DNA from: an uncultured Prevotellaceae bacterium
GTDB taxonomy: Bacteria > Bacteroidota > Bacteroidia > Bacteroidales > Muribaculaceae
DNA: 64,000 nucleotides
NCBI GenBank assembly: GCA_947169265.1
Contig: CAMVPC010000007.1
Span: 37,731-101,730, forward strand
Reading direction: 5' to 3'
Shown: positions 9,281 through 19,610 of the stretch, one piece after another
Layout of the letters: every line of letters begins with the position of its first letter
How positions within the stretch are numbered: position 1 is the stretch's first letter
The notes under the pieces: model-generated
The model's database searches: none
What the model saw: only the letters and a program-made list of their open reading frames with translations
What the model was told of the DNA's origin: nothing
Translations under genes and position numbers: made by a program

Positions 9281-11080
9281 CTACCGGTTTAGTGCGGCGC
9301 CTTGCCGCCACCAATTGGTGTTGAGCGCCGCCTCCACGCTGTTTTCGATGTTGTCGGGTAGGTTGCAAAAGAAGTCGATTCCCGTGCGCCGCTCGAGTTC
9401 GTCGATGGTGATATACTCGGCTTTCTCGCTATTGATAACGGGCCAGTCGAAAGTGTCGTAGCCGTTGGCACCGATGACGCCGTCGTTGTAGTGCTTGGTC
9501 CAGATGCCCATGGCGTAATAGGTGTCCGAGCTGCGGTTATAGGCCAGCAATGCCATGTAGAAGTACTTGGGCACGGGAAGCACGCCCTTGCAGCGGAGGT
9601 CGCTGTAGTAGGTGCCGTTGTAAGTGGTGCTGTAATACCCGCTCTCAGTGGTCCCGTTGAGGGTGATGTCGTCGATGGTGGCCGCCTTGACGACATAGAG
9701 GGTGTCGCAACGCTTGGCCCACTTGCGCACGTCGCTCTCAAGATACATCCACTGCCCTCCGTTGTGCTCTTGCCACTGCGGTTGCATGTTGCTCAGGTAG
9801 TAAGTGAGCGACTGTTGTTCTTCGTTGGCGAGACGGTCGGCGCTGGGGCACAGGTGTCCGCGGGCATACCCGCTACCGCTGTAGTTGCGCAGAAACGAGC
9901 GGGAGGAGTAGGGAATTTCTTCATCTTCTTTGTAGGAATCAACGCGCGTGACGTTTTGCTCGGTGTTCTTGTCGTCGAGGTAGTAACATGAGAAGCGGTT
10001 GGCCTTGAGGGTGTTGTCCCACTCCAGCTCGTAGGCCAAACCATATTCCGCCTCGCTCTTGGCCAGCCACGTTTGGCTACCGGTTTCCTTGATACGCGGC
10101 CATTCGAGGCGGTACATGTATTTCGAGGCGTTATATTTGCTCGAGAGCGAGTTTCGGTTGGCGTTGTCATTGGTGGGCAGCACAGTATAGGTGGCGGTAG
10201 TCACCGGGCTCACCTTACCATCAAGCACGGCAATCGCCTTGAGGGTCATCGTGAAGCCCACGGTGACGATGTAAGGCGAGAGTGCGCGGTTGAAGTAGTG
10301 GGAGAGCGTGGGGGTGCTGCCATCGGTGGTGTAATAGATTTCGCTGCCTGCGGGACCGGTGATAACCACCTGTCCGGCCACATAGAACGTGGTGCCCGAG
10401 GGCTCGCTGAACGTGGGAGCCGACACACCATCGCCACTGCCATTGAGCAGAATTTCGTAGAGGGCGGTCACGTCGGCGCCGCTGATGACGTTGTCGCCGT
10501 TCACATCGGCGTTACCCGCCACAGCTTTGTTGTCGAGCAGGTGTCCGTAGAGTGCCGTCACGTCGGCGCCGCTGATGACGTTGTCGCCGTTCACGTCACC
10601 CTTGAGCGTGGACGTGGTCACGTCGTAGGTCACAGTCATCGTCAAGATGCTATTACCGCCGGTGCCCGTGAACGTCACCTTATTGGCCGAACCGCTCCAG
10701 TAGGTGTTGCCGCTGTCGAAGCCCGCGGGGCTCGCCGTGAGGTTCTGGCGGGCATAGAAACCGTTGAATTCCACCTTGGTGATGGTCACGTTATCGTCGC
10801 CCACAAACGAGAAGCTTTCGCCACTGCGGCTATAGAAGGTGTACTGTCCGTTGTAGTAAGTGGAATGAGGAGGCGTGGTGCCCGGCACAAGCCTGATGTC
10901 GTTGATGCGGATCTCGCTGGGGAGATTGCTCCACGAACTGCCTGGGACGGTGATGCCCATCGCCTGCAGCGACTCAGGGGTGTTGAAAGCGAAAACCACA
11001 CTTTTCGTTACGGCGAATGAGGTCGCGTAACAAGCTGTAACGCAAACTATCATCGCTAAAAGGCGGGTAATTTTATTCAT
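9281..11080 (-). CDS. Secreted DNA/RNA non-specific endonuclease (NUC1-like) with internal dockerin pair and CHB_HEX_C-like domain
   Basis: Signal peptide; GDVNGDNVISGADVTALYGHLLD...DVNGDNVISGADVTALYEILLN; EIYYTTDGSTPT; ARGHLCPSADR matches the DRGH-type motif; NMQPQWQEHNGGQWMYLE. Confidence 0.85.
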   Translation of the reverse strand: MNKITRLLAMIVCVTACYATSFAVTKSVVFAFNTPESLQAMGITVPGSSWSNLPSEIRINDIRLVPGTTPPHSTYYNGQYTFYSRSGESFSFVGDDNVTITKVEFNGFYARQNLTASPAGFDSGNTYWSGSANKVTFTGTGGNSILTMTVTYDVTTSTLKGDVNGDNVISGADVTALYGHLLDNKAVAGNADVNGDNVISGADVTALYEILLNGSGDGVSAPTFSEPSGTTFYVAGQVVITGPAGSEIYYTTDGSTPTLSHYFNRALSPYIVTVGFTMTLKAIAVLDGKVSPVTTATYTVLPTNDNANRNSLSSKYNASKYMYRLEWPRIKETGSQTWLAKSEAEYGLAYELEWDNTLKANRFSCYYLDDKNTEQNVTRVDSYKEDEEIPYSSRSFLRNYSGSGYARGHLCPSADRLANEEQQSLTYYLSNMQPQWQEHNGGQWMYLESDVRKWAKRCDTLYVVKAATIDDITLNGTTESGYYSTTYNGTYYSDLRCKGVLPVPKYFYMALLAYNRSSDTYYAMGIWTKHYNDGVIGANGYDTFDWPVINSEKAEYITIDELERRTGIDFFCNLPDNIENSVEAALNTNWWRQGAALNR

Positions 11081-11135
11081 AAGCTGTACTTTTTATTTAA
11101 GATTATAATTCGGTTCAATTGTCAAAAAGGAGCTG

Positions 11136-11166
11136 CAAAGATACGATTTTTTGCGCCTTTCACAAA
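11136..11166 (-). promoter_or_regulatory. Bacteroidetes-type promoter (TTTG-N19-TATCTTTG) for the nuclease gene
   Basis: Minus-strand -7 TATCTTTG (11143-11136) and -33 TTTG (11166-11163). Confidence 0.6.
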
Positions 11167-11171
11167 TTTTT

Positions 11172-12740
11172 TCAAGCGCCGGCCACTTTCCACTCTTTTA
11201 GGGTGCGGGCCTCGGGGTCGACGACGACGCCCACCTTGACCTTGCGGCGGCGGTCGTTCCAGTAGGGGATGAGGTAATCGCGCTCGTTGATTTGGGCCAG
11301 GGCATCGTCGACGGTAGCCGCGCCGTCGATTTTGAGTTCGAGCACGTAGATGGTGTGCCGGTTCTTGAGCGTGACGTCGCAGCGGCCACGCGCGTTACGC
11401 ACCTCGGTGAGCGTCTCGATGCCCACGCAGTCAAACACAATCTTGAGTATCGTCTCGAAATCGCGTTCCGTCTTGTTGCTCAAGTCGTAAGGCAGCGACG
11501 ACATGTAGCTCTTCACGGCCTCGAGCGCGGCGTCGATATCGTCGTCGAGGATGGCGCGCTGCACTACTCTCACCAGGTGTCGGTTGTCGTTGACATTCGG
11601 GCTGAGGTAACGTGGCATGAGGGTGCGGAAGAGCCCGCGGCTCACTTCGCCGTTGGGGATACCTAAGGTGTAAAGTCCGGTCGGTTTCTCGTAATCCTTG
11701 ATGGTGAGATAACCACTCTGGTAAAGGATTGCCACGGCGCTCTCCATGTTGTCGAACGGCTGGTCGAAATCGTAGTCGTACATTTTGGTCTGCTCAAGAT
11801 CAGTAATGCTGAAGTTATACACTTCGAGCACTTTGAGTAGCGCCGAGGGCGTCGCGCTCGAAAACCAATAGTCCTTGAGCATGAGTGATTGGAACACGTT
11901 CACCAGGCTGAACGGGTTGTAGATTTCGGTCATTCCGGGGCCGAAACGGTAGCCGTCGTAGCGCTCGCGCAGCATTTCGAGCATCTCGTCGTAGTCGACC
12001 TCATATTCTTGTGCCATAAGCGCGATTTCGGGCTGGAAATTGTCCTCCAGCTCCCGCTGCGTGATGCCGCACAAGCCTTCCATATCACGGTTCATCGAGA
12101 TGTTCGAGAGGTTGTTGATGGTCGAGAAAATAGACATTTGCGAGAACTTGGTGATACCCGTGAGGAAGACGAAACGCAGGTGCTCGGCCATGTTTTTCAC
12201 CGGGCCGTAGAACGTGTTGTAAATCGAGCGGATAACTTGCAGCTTCTCGGGCTCGTTGATGACGTTGAGCACCGGCGAGTCGTACTCGTCGAAAATCAGC
12301 ACCGCACGATGCCCCGTGCACTCGTGCGCCGCGATGATGAGCATTTTCAGGCGGTCACCGTAGCTGAGACCCTCACCCGATAAGCCATAAACTTTTTCGA
12401 AATTCTTCAGTATCAGGTCTAATGAAACCGCCACCGCATTGGGGTCGTCGTTCTTGCATTGCGACATGTCGAAGTGGAAGACGGGGTATCGCGTCCAGTC
12501 TTTCTCGAGGTCGGCGATAGCCAAACCTTCGAAAAGGTCCCTGCGGCCCAGGAAATAGTGTTTGAGCGTGGAGCACAGCAATGACTTGCCGAAACGCCGC
12601 GGCCGGTTCAAGAATATCGCGTCGCCGTAGTGGTTGGCCAAGCGATAGATATACTCGGTTTTGTCAACATAGACAAAACCGCCGCTGCGAATTTTCTCAA
12701 AGTCCTGCACGCCGGCAGGGAAACGTCTTCTTTCTATCAT
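11172..12740 (-). CDS. AAA-ATPase-like protein with C-terminal PD-(D/E)XK nuclease domain (PF09820/PF08011 type)
   Basis: FPAGVQDFEKIRSGGFVYVDKTEYIYRL, NRPRRFGKSLLCSTL Walker A, VLIFDEYDSPV, C-terminal YVLELKIDGAATVDDALAQI. Confidence 0.92.
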   Translation of the reverse strand: MIERRRFPAGVQDFEKIRSGGFVYVDKTEYIYRLANHYGDAIFLNRPRRFGKSLLCSTLKHYFLGRRDLFEGLAIADLEKDWTRYPVFHFDMSQCKNDDPNAVAVSLDLILKNFEKVYGLSGEGLSYGDRLKMLIIAAHECTGHRAVLIFDEYDSPVLNVINEPEKLQVIRSIYNTFYGPVKNMAEHLRFVFLTGITKFSQMSIFSTINNLSNISMNRDMEGLCGITQRELEDNFQPEIALMAQEYEVDYDEMLEMLRERYDGYRFGPGMTEIYNPFSLVNVFQSLMLKDYWFSSATPSALLKVLEVYNFSITDLEQTKMYDYDFDQPFDNMESAVAILYQSGYLTIKDYEKPTGLYTLGIPNGEVSRGLFRTLMPRYLSPNVNDNRHLVRVVQRAILDDDIDAALEAVKSYMSSLPYDLSNKTERDFETILKIVFDCVGIETLTEVRNARGRCDVTLKNRHTIYVLELKIDGAATVDDALAQINERDYLIPYWNDRRRKVKVGVVVDPEARTLKEWKVAGA

Positions 12741-12903
12741 TTCTGCGCTACGATTGTAGGTAAATTCGGTTTTAACCTACAAATTTACAAAACAATTTGC
12801 AATTTTGCAAATCGAAGGCCGTCGGCCCGACATGAGCACCCGAAATAATGCACATCTATAGCCAAAATCTTTCCCTACCTCGCAATCATTTCCACATCAA
12901 AAT

Positions 12904-12934
12904 TTGCCCATATCAAGATTTATTGCGAAATTTG
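12904..12934 (+). promoter_or_regulatory. Promoter upstream of thyA: TTG-N20-GAAATTTG
   Basis: TTG at 12904-12906, 20-nt spacer, GAAATTTG at 12927-12934; start codon at 12963. Confidence 0.5.
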
Positions 12935-12962
12935 CGTTAAGTAACGAACGTAATCTCACCTA

Positions 12963-13757
12963 ATGCGACAGTATCTCGACCTTTTGCAACACGTGCTCGA
13001 CAACGGAACCGACAAGCACGACCGCACCGGCACCGGCACCCGAAGCATCTTCGGCTACCAGCTGCGTTGCGACCTGAGCAAGGGATTCCCACTGCTCACC
13101 ACCAAAAAACTTCACCTCAAGTCTATCATCTACGAGCTGCTTTGGTTCCTCAAGGGTGACACCAACGTCCACTACCTCCAGCAACACGGAGTGAGGATTT
13201 GGAACGAATGGGCCGACGAAAACGGCGACCTCGGACCCGTCTACGGGCACCAGTGGCGCGCCTGGCCCGACTACCACGGCGGCGCAATCGACCAGATGGC
13301 CGACGTCGTGGAACAAATCAAGCGTAACCCCGACTCGCGGCGGCTCATCGTCAGCGCATGGAACGTCGCCGACGTGCCCACCATGAAACTCCCTCCGTGC
13401 CACTCTCTCTTCCAGTTCTATGTCGCTAACCGACGACTGAGCCTGCAATTGTACCAGCGCAGCGCCGACCTCTTTCTGGGTGTGCCCTTCAATATCGCCA
13501 GCTACGCCTTGCTGCTCGCTATGGTGGCCCATGTCACCGGACTCGAGCCGGGCGAGTTTGTGCACACCTTTGGTGACGCCCACATCTACCTCAACCACTT
13601 CGACCAAGTGCGCGAGCAGCTCACGCGCGAACCGCGCCCGCTTCCGCGACTCATCCTCAACCCCGACGTCAAAGACCTCTTCAGCTTCGACTACGACGAC
13701 ATCAAGGTCGAAGACTACGACCCCTGGCCACTCATCAAAGGCACAGTCTCGGTGTGA
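12963..13757 (+). CDS. thyA: Thymidylate synthase
   Basis: [47 protein letters not shown] active site; [11 protein letters not shown]. Confidence 0.98.
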   Translation: MRQYLDLLQHVLDNGTDKHDRTGTGTRSIFGYQLRCDLSKGFPLLTTKKLHLKSIIYELLWFLKGDTNVHYLQQHGVRIWNEWADENGDLGPVYGHQWRAWPDYHGGAIDQMADVVEQIKRNPDSRRLIVSAWNVADVPTMKLPPCHSLFQFYVANRRLSLQLYQRSADLFLGVPFNIASYALLLAMVAHVTGLEPGEFVHTFGDAHIYLNHFDQVREQLTREPRPLPRLILNPDVKDLFSFDYDDIKVEDYDPWPLIKGTVSV

Positions 13758-13792
13758 ATGTTATGTGTAAAGTGTTAAACATCTAACCTCTT

Positions 13793-14284
13793 ATGTCCCT
13801 TCACGCCATCGTAGCTATCGACGAGGCCGGAGCCATCGGGTTCAACGGGCAACTCTTGTGCCACCTCCCGCTCGACCTCAAGCACTTCAAGGCTCTCACC
13901 ACGGGCCACGCCATCGTCATGGGCCGAAAAACGCTCGAGAGCTTCCCCCGCGGCCCCCTGCCGGGACGGCAAAATATCGTCCTGTCGCGTAACAAGGATT
14001 ATGCGCCGCAAGGCGTGACTGTCGCCGCCACTATCGCCGCCGCACTCAAGGCCGTCGACATGCCGCAACCGGTCTTCGTCATTGGCGGCGCGCAAATCTA
14101 CCGCGCCACCTTCCCGCGCGTTACCACCCTCCACCTCACCGTCATCCACCACACTTTCGCTCAAGCCGATACCTTCTTCCCGACCATCGACCCAGGCGAA
14201 TGGCACCTGCTCGACGAAGAGCGCCACGAACCCGACGAACGGCACCCTTACGCCTTCACCTTCAAAACACTCACGCGACGATAA
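13793..14284 (+). CDS. folA: Dihydrofolate reductase
   Basis: LHAIVAIDEAGAIGFNGQLLCHLPLDLKHFKALTTGHAIVMGRKTLESFPRGPLPGRQNIVLSR; VIGGAQIYRATFPRV; follows thyA. Confidence 0.96.
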   Translation: MSLHAIVAIDEAGAIGFNGQLLCHLPLDLKHFKALTTGHAIVMGRKTLESFPRGPLPGRQNIVLSRNKDYAPQGVTVAATIAAALKAVDMPQPVFVIGGAQIYRATFPRVTTLHLTVIHHTFAQADTFFPTIDPGEWHLLDEERHEPDERHPYAFTFKTLTRR

Positions 14285-14373
14285 CCCCCGCAGGGGTGCT
14301 GTGTGACGTGTCGCGCCGCCCCCCGCGCTGAGCCTCAAGCTCAACCCAAAAACAACCTATTCTCGGCTTGGGC

Positions 14374-16314
14374 TTAACGCTCCAGCCCCGAGTACAGCTC
14401 GTGGTACTTGCCGCCGAGCGCCATCAGTTCGTCGTGCGAGCCCCGCTCGATGATGCGGCCGCGCTCCAGCACGATGATGATGTCGGCATTGCGCACCGTA
14501 CTCAGCCGGTGAGCTATCACAAACGATGACCGGCCCTCCATGAGCGAGTCCATACCCTGCTGGATAAGGCGCTCGGTGCGCGTGTCGATGCTGCTCGTCG
14601 CCTCGTCGAGGATCATCGCGGGCGCTCCCGCGACGGCCGCGCGCGCGATGGCGATGAGTTGACGCTCGCCCTGGCTCAAGTTGCCGCCGCTCGCGTCAAT
14701 GCGCGTGAAATAGCCGTGCGGCAGGCGGCTGATGAAGTCGTGAGCGTGAACCAGCTTTGCCGCGGCTATGCACTCGTGAAGCGTCGCTTCCTGACGCCCG
14801 TAACGCAGGTTCTCCAGCACCGTGCCGCTGAACAGGTAAGTCTCTTGCAGCACCATCCCCAGCGACCGGCGCAAGTCGCCGCGATAGATGTGCGTGATGT
14901 CGATGCCGTCATACAGGATTTGACCCTGCTGAATATCGTAGAACCGGTTGATGAGATTTGTAATCGTCGTTTTGCCGGCGCCCGTGCCGCCCACGATGGC
15001 CACCTTTTGGCCCGCCTCGGTGTCGAGCTCGATGCCGTGAAGCACGATTTTTCCGGCTACATAACCAAAGTCGACGCCCGCAAAGTCCACCTCGCCGCGT
15101 TGCGGCGTGAGCGTGAACGTGCCGTCGCCGTTGTCGCGCTTCCACGCCCACCGGCCCGTGCGACTTTCACTCTCCACCAGCGTGCCGTCTTCCGTGGTGT
15201 CGGCGTTGACCAGGGTTACACACGCCGCGCGGTCCTCTTCCACTTCCTGGTCAAGGATGTCAAACACACGGCTCGCGCCGGCCACACTCATTATCACGCT
15301 GTTCACCTGCTGGCTGATTTGCGACACAGGTTGCGTGAAGTTCTTGATAAGCGTCAGGAACGACACGATGGTTCCCACCGTGAGCGTGCCCTCGCCGCCC
15401 AGCGCTATCATCGCGCCCACCGCGGCACACAACACATATATCAGGTTGCTCAGGTTGCCGTTCACAGGCATCACCACGTTGGCCACCTGGTTGGCTTTGC
15501 ACGCGCTCTCGCGCAGCGACGCGTTAAGCGACGAGAACTCCTCGATGGCCCTTCGCTCATGGTTGAAGGTCTTCACCACTTTGAGGCCCGTCAGCATTTC
15601 TTCCACATAGCCGTTCATCGCGCCCAGCGACGCCTGTTGCGCCGTGAAGTGGCGCGCCGAGATATTACCCAGCCACCGTGTCACCACCACCATCACGCCG
15701 GTCATCGCCACCGTGAGCAGCGTCAGCTGCCAGCTCAGCACCACCATGCTGCTCAGTGTCGCCACGATGGTGATGAGCGATGAGAACGCGTTGGGCAGCG
15801 ATTGGCTTATCGACTGCCGCAAGGTGTCCACATCGTTGGTGTAAACGCTCATCACGTCGCCGTGAGCGCGGCTGTCGAAGAAGCGCAGCGGCAACTGATC
15901 CATGTGCTCGAATAGCTCCAGGCGCAACCGCTTGAGCATACCCTGGCTCACGTTGATCATGAGCATGCTGTTCAGGTAAGCGCACACTATGCCCACCGCC
16001 AGCACCCCGCCAAGTTTCAGCAGCGCCGTGGCGAGCGGACCGAACGACGGATTGCCCGACGACTGCAAGGGCAGGATGTAGTCGTCAATCAGGCTGCGCG
16101 TGAACAACGTCGACGCCAGCGTCGTCACCGACGTCACCACGATGCACAACGCCACTACCAGTAGCGACCACTTGTAACGGCTCAGCACAAGCTTGATAAG
16201 CCGCCATGCCGTCTGCTTGCCGCCCTCGGGTAGCTTCGCGCGCTGGTGCCGGCCCGCGCCACCGCGTCCGCCCCCGCGTCCTCCGGGGCCCATATTCATC
16301 ATCGGTCCTGCCAT
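14374..16314 (-). CDS. ABC transporter, fused transmembrane and ATP-binding domains (exporter)
   Basis: Walker A VGGTGAGKTT; signature LSQGERQLIAIARAAV; ILDEATSSIDTRTE; six-TM N-terminal domain. Confidence 0.94.
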   Translation of the reverse strand: MAGPMMNMGPGGRGGGRGGAGRHQRAKLPEGGKQTAWRLIKLVLSRYKWSLLVVALCIVVTSVTTLASTLFTRSLIDDYILPLQSSGNPSFGPLATALLKLGGVLAVGIVCAYLNSMLMINVSQGMLKRLRLELFEHMDQLPLRFFDSRAHGDVMSVYTNDVDTLRQSISQSLPNAFSSLITIVATLSSMVVLSWQLTLLTVAMTGVMVVVTRWLGNISARHFTAQQASLGAMNGYVEEMLTGLKVVKTFNHERRAIEEFSSLNASLRESACKANQVANVVMPVNGNLSNLIYVLCAAVGAMIALGGEGTLTVGTIVSFLTLIKNFTQPVSQISQQVNSVIMSVAGASRVFDILDQEVEEDRAACVTLVNADTTEDGTLVESESRTGRWAWKRDNGDGTFTLTPQRGEVDFAGVDFGYVAGKIVLHGIELDTEAGQKVAIVGGTGAGKTTITNLINRFYDIQQGQILYDGIDITHIYRGDLRRSLGMVLQETYLFSGTVLENLRYGRQEATLHECIAAAKLVHAHDFISRLPHGYFTRIDASGGNLSQGERQLIAIARAAVAGAPAMILDEATSSIDTRTERLIQQGMDSLMEGRSSFVIAHRLSTVRNADIIIVLERGRIIERGSHDELMALGGKYHELYSGLER

Positions 16315-16463
16315 AATTCAAAATCAAGTTTTGCGAGCTGTAAACAGGCTCGCTGTTTAATGTCTAAAAGTTTAATGGGAAAAAGCGGAAAATCGCTGAT
16401 TATCATACCCCTATAACCCATAACCTCTAATCTTCATGTTGATAATCATCAACCTGAATAAAA

Positions 16464-18200
16464 CTAATCAAAATCGGGGTCGGCCTGCGTTTGCATCTCC
16501 CACGTCTCGCGATACAGCGCGCACTGCTCCAGCAGTTCCTCGTGGCGGCCTGTGGCCACGATGCGGCCGCTTTCCATCACCACAATCATGTCGGCGTCGA
16601 CAATGCTGCTCAGGCGTTGCGACACAATCACTTTCGTCACACCGCTCACTTCGCGCGCCAGCGCGCGGCGGATGTGGGCGTCGGTCGCCGTGTCACACGC
16701 GCTCGTGCTGTCGTCAAGAATGAGCACCTGCGGGCGCTTGAGCAACGCGCGCGCGATACACAACCGTTGGCGCTGCCCCCCGCTTAGGTTCGTCGCTCCT
16801 TGCTCCAAGTGCGTGTCGAGGCCTTCGGGCAACTGCTCCACAAACTCGGTGGCGCACGCGATGTCGCACGCCTTCATGCACTCCTCGCGCGTCGCGTCGT
16901 CGCGACCCCAGCGCAGGTTGTCGAGCACCGTGCCGCTGAACAGCACGTTCTTTTGCAGCACCATCGACACCGCGTCGCGCAGTGTCTCGAGCCGGTAACG
17001 CCTCACGTCGGCGCCACCCACGCTCACCACGCCCTCGCTCGCGTCGTACAGACGTGCGATGAGCGCCGCAAGCGTACTCTTGCCGCAACCCGTGGGCCCC
17101 ATCACGCCCACCATGCTCCCGCTCGCGATGTGAAGGTCGATGTGGCTGATGGCCATCTCGCTGCCTTCTTTATTATAGGTGAAACTTACGTCGTTGAAGT
17201 CGATGCTGCCGTCGGCCACCTCGGCCACGGCACCTTCGACAGGGTCGGCGATGTCGGCGCGCTCGTCGAGTACCTCGGCGATGCGGCGAGCGCTCGCCGC
17301 GCTCATCGTCAGCTGCACGAATATCATCGACAGCATCATCAGCGACATCATGATGGTCATCACATAGGCGAAGAGCGATGTCAGCTGACCCGTCGTCATC
17401 GTGCCGCCCACCACCAGGTGAGCGCCTATCCACGAAATCGCGATGATGCAACCGTACACCACCAGCATCATCAGCGGGTGGTTCAACGCCTGCAGGCGCT
17501 CGGTGCGCACAAACAGCCGGTAGAGCTGTTCCACCGCGCGCCCGAACTTGCGGTTCTCGTGCTCCTCGCGCACAAACGCCTTCACCACCCTGATGGCCGC
17601 CACGTTTTCCTGCACCACGCGGTTCACGTCGTCGTAGCGCTCAAACACCTGGCTGAACAGCCTCACCGTCTTGCGGATGATGAAAAACAGCGACACGCCC
17701 AGTATCGCCAGCGCCACAACAAATACCAGGCTCACTTCCTTGCTGATAAACAGGCACATCAGCACGCTCGTCACCAGGTTCAACGGCGCGCGCACGCTCA
17801 CCCGCAACAGCATCTGGAACGCGTTCTGCAGGTTGCTCACGTCGGTTGTCATGCGTGTCACAAGCCCCGATGTGCTGAATTTGTCGATGTTGGTGAACGA
17901 AAACGTCTGGATGTTGCGGAACATCGCCTCGCGAAGGTTCGATCCGAAACCCGTCGACGCCAACGCCGAGAAGCGACCCGCAAGCACGCCCATCAGCGTG
18001 CTCACCGCCGCCAGCGCCAGCAGCAGCCCCCCGTAGCGATACACCGCGCCCAGGTCGTGGCCCAGCACGCCGCGGTCGATAATCCATGCCGTTACATAGG
18101 GGATGAGCACCCCCATCAGCACCTCGAGCGCTGTGAACACCGGCGTGAGCGCCGTCGCCGCCTTGAAGCGCCCTATTTGCTTGAATAATATCTTAAACAT
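16464..18200 (-). CDS. ABC transporter, fused transmembrane and ATP-binding domains (exporter)
   Basis: Walker A MGPTGCGKSTL; LSGGQRQRLCIARAL; ILDDSTSACDTATD; tandem with the 14374..16314 gene. Confidence 0.94.
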   Translation of the reverse strand: MFKILFKQIGRFKAATALTPVFTALEVLMGVLIPYVTAWIIDRGVLGHDLGAVYRYGGLLLALAAVSTLMGVLAGRFSALASTGFGSNLREAMFRNIQTFSFTNIDKFSTSGLVTRMTTDVSNLQNAFQMLLRVSVRAPLNLVTSVLMCLFISKEVSLVFVVALAILGVSLFFIIRKTVRLFSQVFERYDDVNRVVQENVAAIRVVKAFVREEHENRKFGRAVEQLYRLFVRTERLQALNHPLMMLVVYGCIIAISWIGAHLVVGGTMTTGQLTSLFAYVMTIMMSLMMLSMIFVQLTMSAASARRIAEVLDERADIADPVEGAVAEVADGSIDFNDVSFTYNKEGSEMAISHIDLHIASGSMVGVMGPTGCGKSTLAALIARLYDASEGVVSVGGADVRRYRLETLRDAVSMVLQKNVLFSGTVLDNLRWGRDDATREECMKACDIACATEFVEQLPEGLDTHLEQGATNLSGGQRQRLCIARALLKRPQVLILDDSTSACDTATDAHIRRALAREVSGVTKVIVSQRLSSIVDADMIVVMESGRIVATGRHEELLEQCALYRETWEMQTQADPDFD

Positions 18201-18215
18201 GTGTCCTTTAAGTCC

Positions 18216-18716
18216 TCACTGTTGTAAAAATATCGCCACCATCAGTGTCACGAACGACAGCGACAACAACACAATCAACGTTATCAGGAAACGACGCGTC
18301 GCGGGACTGCCCATCACGGTCCCGTAGTCCTGCGGCAGGCCGTGAATGAGCGGCATCCTCAGCCTGAGGCGGCTCGCGCTTTCCTCGCTTGCGCCCTTAG
18401 GGGGCGGCACCGCTTGTGCCGCGGCAGCGGCGTCTTCTTCGGCCGTTGCGGCGCCCGTCAGTACCTTGGCGAGCGACACGCCGCAATAGGGGCAATATTT
18501 CAGGCCCGGTTGCGGCAACCGATGGCCGCAGTCGTGGCAGTAAAGCGCCTCTACGGCCTCTTCGGCTTCCACCGCGGCGCGCGCCGGCAACAGTTCCACG
18601 CCCTCGGCGCGAAACTCGTGAAGGCATTGGGGACACACCACCACGCCGCCGGCCACCGACAGCTCCTCGAGGCTCATCTTTATCGTTTTACCGCATTGCT
18701 TGCACGTTAGTTCCAT
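18216..18716 (-). CDS. Zinc-ribbon membrane protein
   Basis: MELTCKQCGKTIKM...VVCPQCLHEF and CHDCGHRLPQPGLKYCPYCG zinc ribbons; C-terminal TM. Start set at 18716; the longer track ORF (18866) runs through a heptad tract. Confidence 0.7.
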   Translation of the reverse strand: MELTCKQCGKTIKMSLEELSVAGGVVVCPQCLHEFRAEGVELLPARAAVEAEEAVEALYCHDCGHRLPQPGLKYCPYCGVSLAKVLTGAATAEEDAAAAAQAVPPPKGASEESASRLRLRMPLIHGLPQDYGTVMGSPATRRFLITLIVLLSLSFVTLMVAIFLQQ

Positions 18717-18815
18717 CGTCGTTTTCTTGCTTGTGGATAAGGCCGTTTGCACATATCCGTGGGCAAAGATAAAAATTATTTGCAACAAATTAAAACACTT
18801 ATCCAAGAAAAATAT

Positions 18816-18823
18816 TAACTTTG
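18816..18823 (+). promoter_or_regulatory. Candidate -7 element TAACTTTG upstream of the LolD-like gene
   Basis: Exact TAnnTTTG match about 50 nt before the ATG at 18875; no good -33 was found. Confidence 0.4.
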
Positions 18824-18874
18824 TAATTTCTTTTAATAACTCAAAAGCTCGCGGCTCAACGCTCAACGCTCAAT

Positions 18875-19537
18875 ATGATTCAGGCTAACAATATCATCAA
18901 GTGTTACGGCGACCTCAAAGTGCTCGACGGGGTTTCGGTCGCCATCAACAACGCCGAGATCGTCGCCATCGTCGGTGCCAGTGGCGCCGGCAAAACCACG
19001 CTGCTCCAGATTCTCGGCACCCTCGACAGGCCGCAACAGGGTCAGGTCACCTACGACGGCGTCGATGTGCTCGCCATGCGCGAGCGCGAACTCGCCCGGT
19101 TCCGCAACCGCCACATCGGCTTCGTCTTCCAGTTCCACCAGCTGCTCCCCGAGTTCACCATGCTTGAGAATGTCGCCATGCCCGCGCTCATCGGCGGCGA
19201 CAAGCGCGCCGACGCTTACCGCCGCGCTACCGAGTTGCTCGAGTTCATGGGACTCGCCGACCGGCTCGAACACAAGCCGGCACAGCTCAGTGGTGGAGAG
19301 TGCCAGCGTGTGGCTGTCGCCCGCGCCCTCGTCAATAAGCCCAGCGTCGTCCTCGCCGACGAGCCCAGCGGCAGCCTCGACACCGCCAACAAGCGCGACC
19401 TCCACTCGCTCTTTTTCAAGATTCGCGACGAGTTCGGCTCCACCTTCGTTATCGTCACCCACGACGAGGAACTCGCCCGCGGTACCGACCGCGTTATCCA
19501 CCTCAAGGATGGCAAAATCGTCGGAAAATCCGCTTGA
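18875..19537 (+). CDS. ABC transporter ATP-binding protein, LolD/MacB-like
   Basis: [67 protein letters not shown]. Confidence 0.93.
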   Translation: MIQANNIIKCYGDLKVLDGVSVAINNAEIVAIVGASGAGKTTLLQILGTLDRPQQGQVTYDGVDVLAMRERELARFRNRHIGFVFQFHQLLPEFTMLENVAMPALIGGDKRADAYRRATELLEFMGLADRLEHKPAQLSGGECQRVAVARALVNKPSVVLADEPSGSLDTANKRDLHSLFFKIRDEFGSTFVIVTHDEELARGTDRVIHLKDGKIVGKSA

Positions 19538-19610
19538 CGCAAATTTCCAGAAATCTTCCGAAAAATCGCCGAAAATCATCTATAAAATCTATAAAATAAT
19601 CAACCGAATT

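Noticed and set aside
11172-12740. Defence-system effector (AAA-ATPase/PD-(D/E)XK)
   Set aside because: This family is extremely common and often multicopy in gut Bacteroidales; no partner genes here support a specific defence call, so it is listed only as a CDS.
14325-14390. Additional heptad tract between folA and the ABC transporter
   Set aside because: Only two or three degenerate 7-nt matches (gagcctc aagctca); not enough to claim phasing.
18717-18866. N-terminal 50-aa extension of the zinc-ribbon protein
   Set aside because: The extension runs through the heptad tract and promoter-like sequence (CAAAGATA, minus-strand TATCTTTG at 18771-18764); the MELTCKQCGK start is more plausible.
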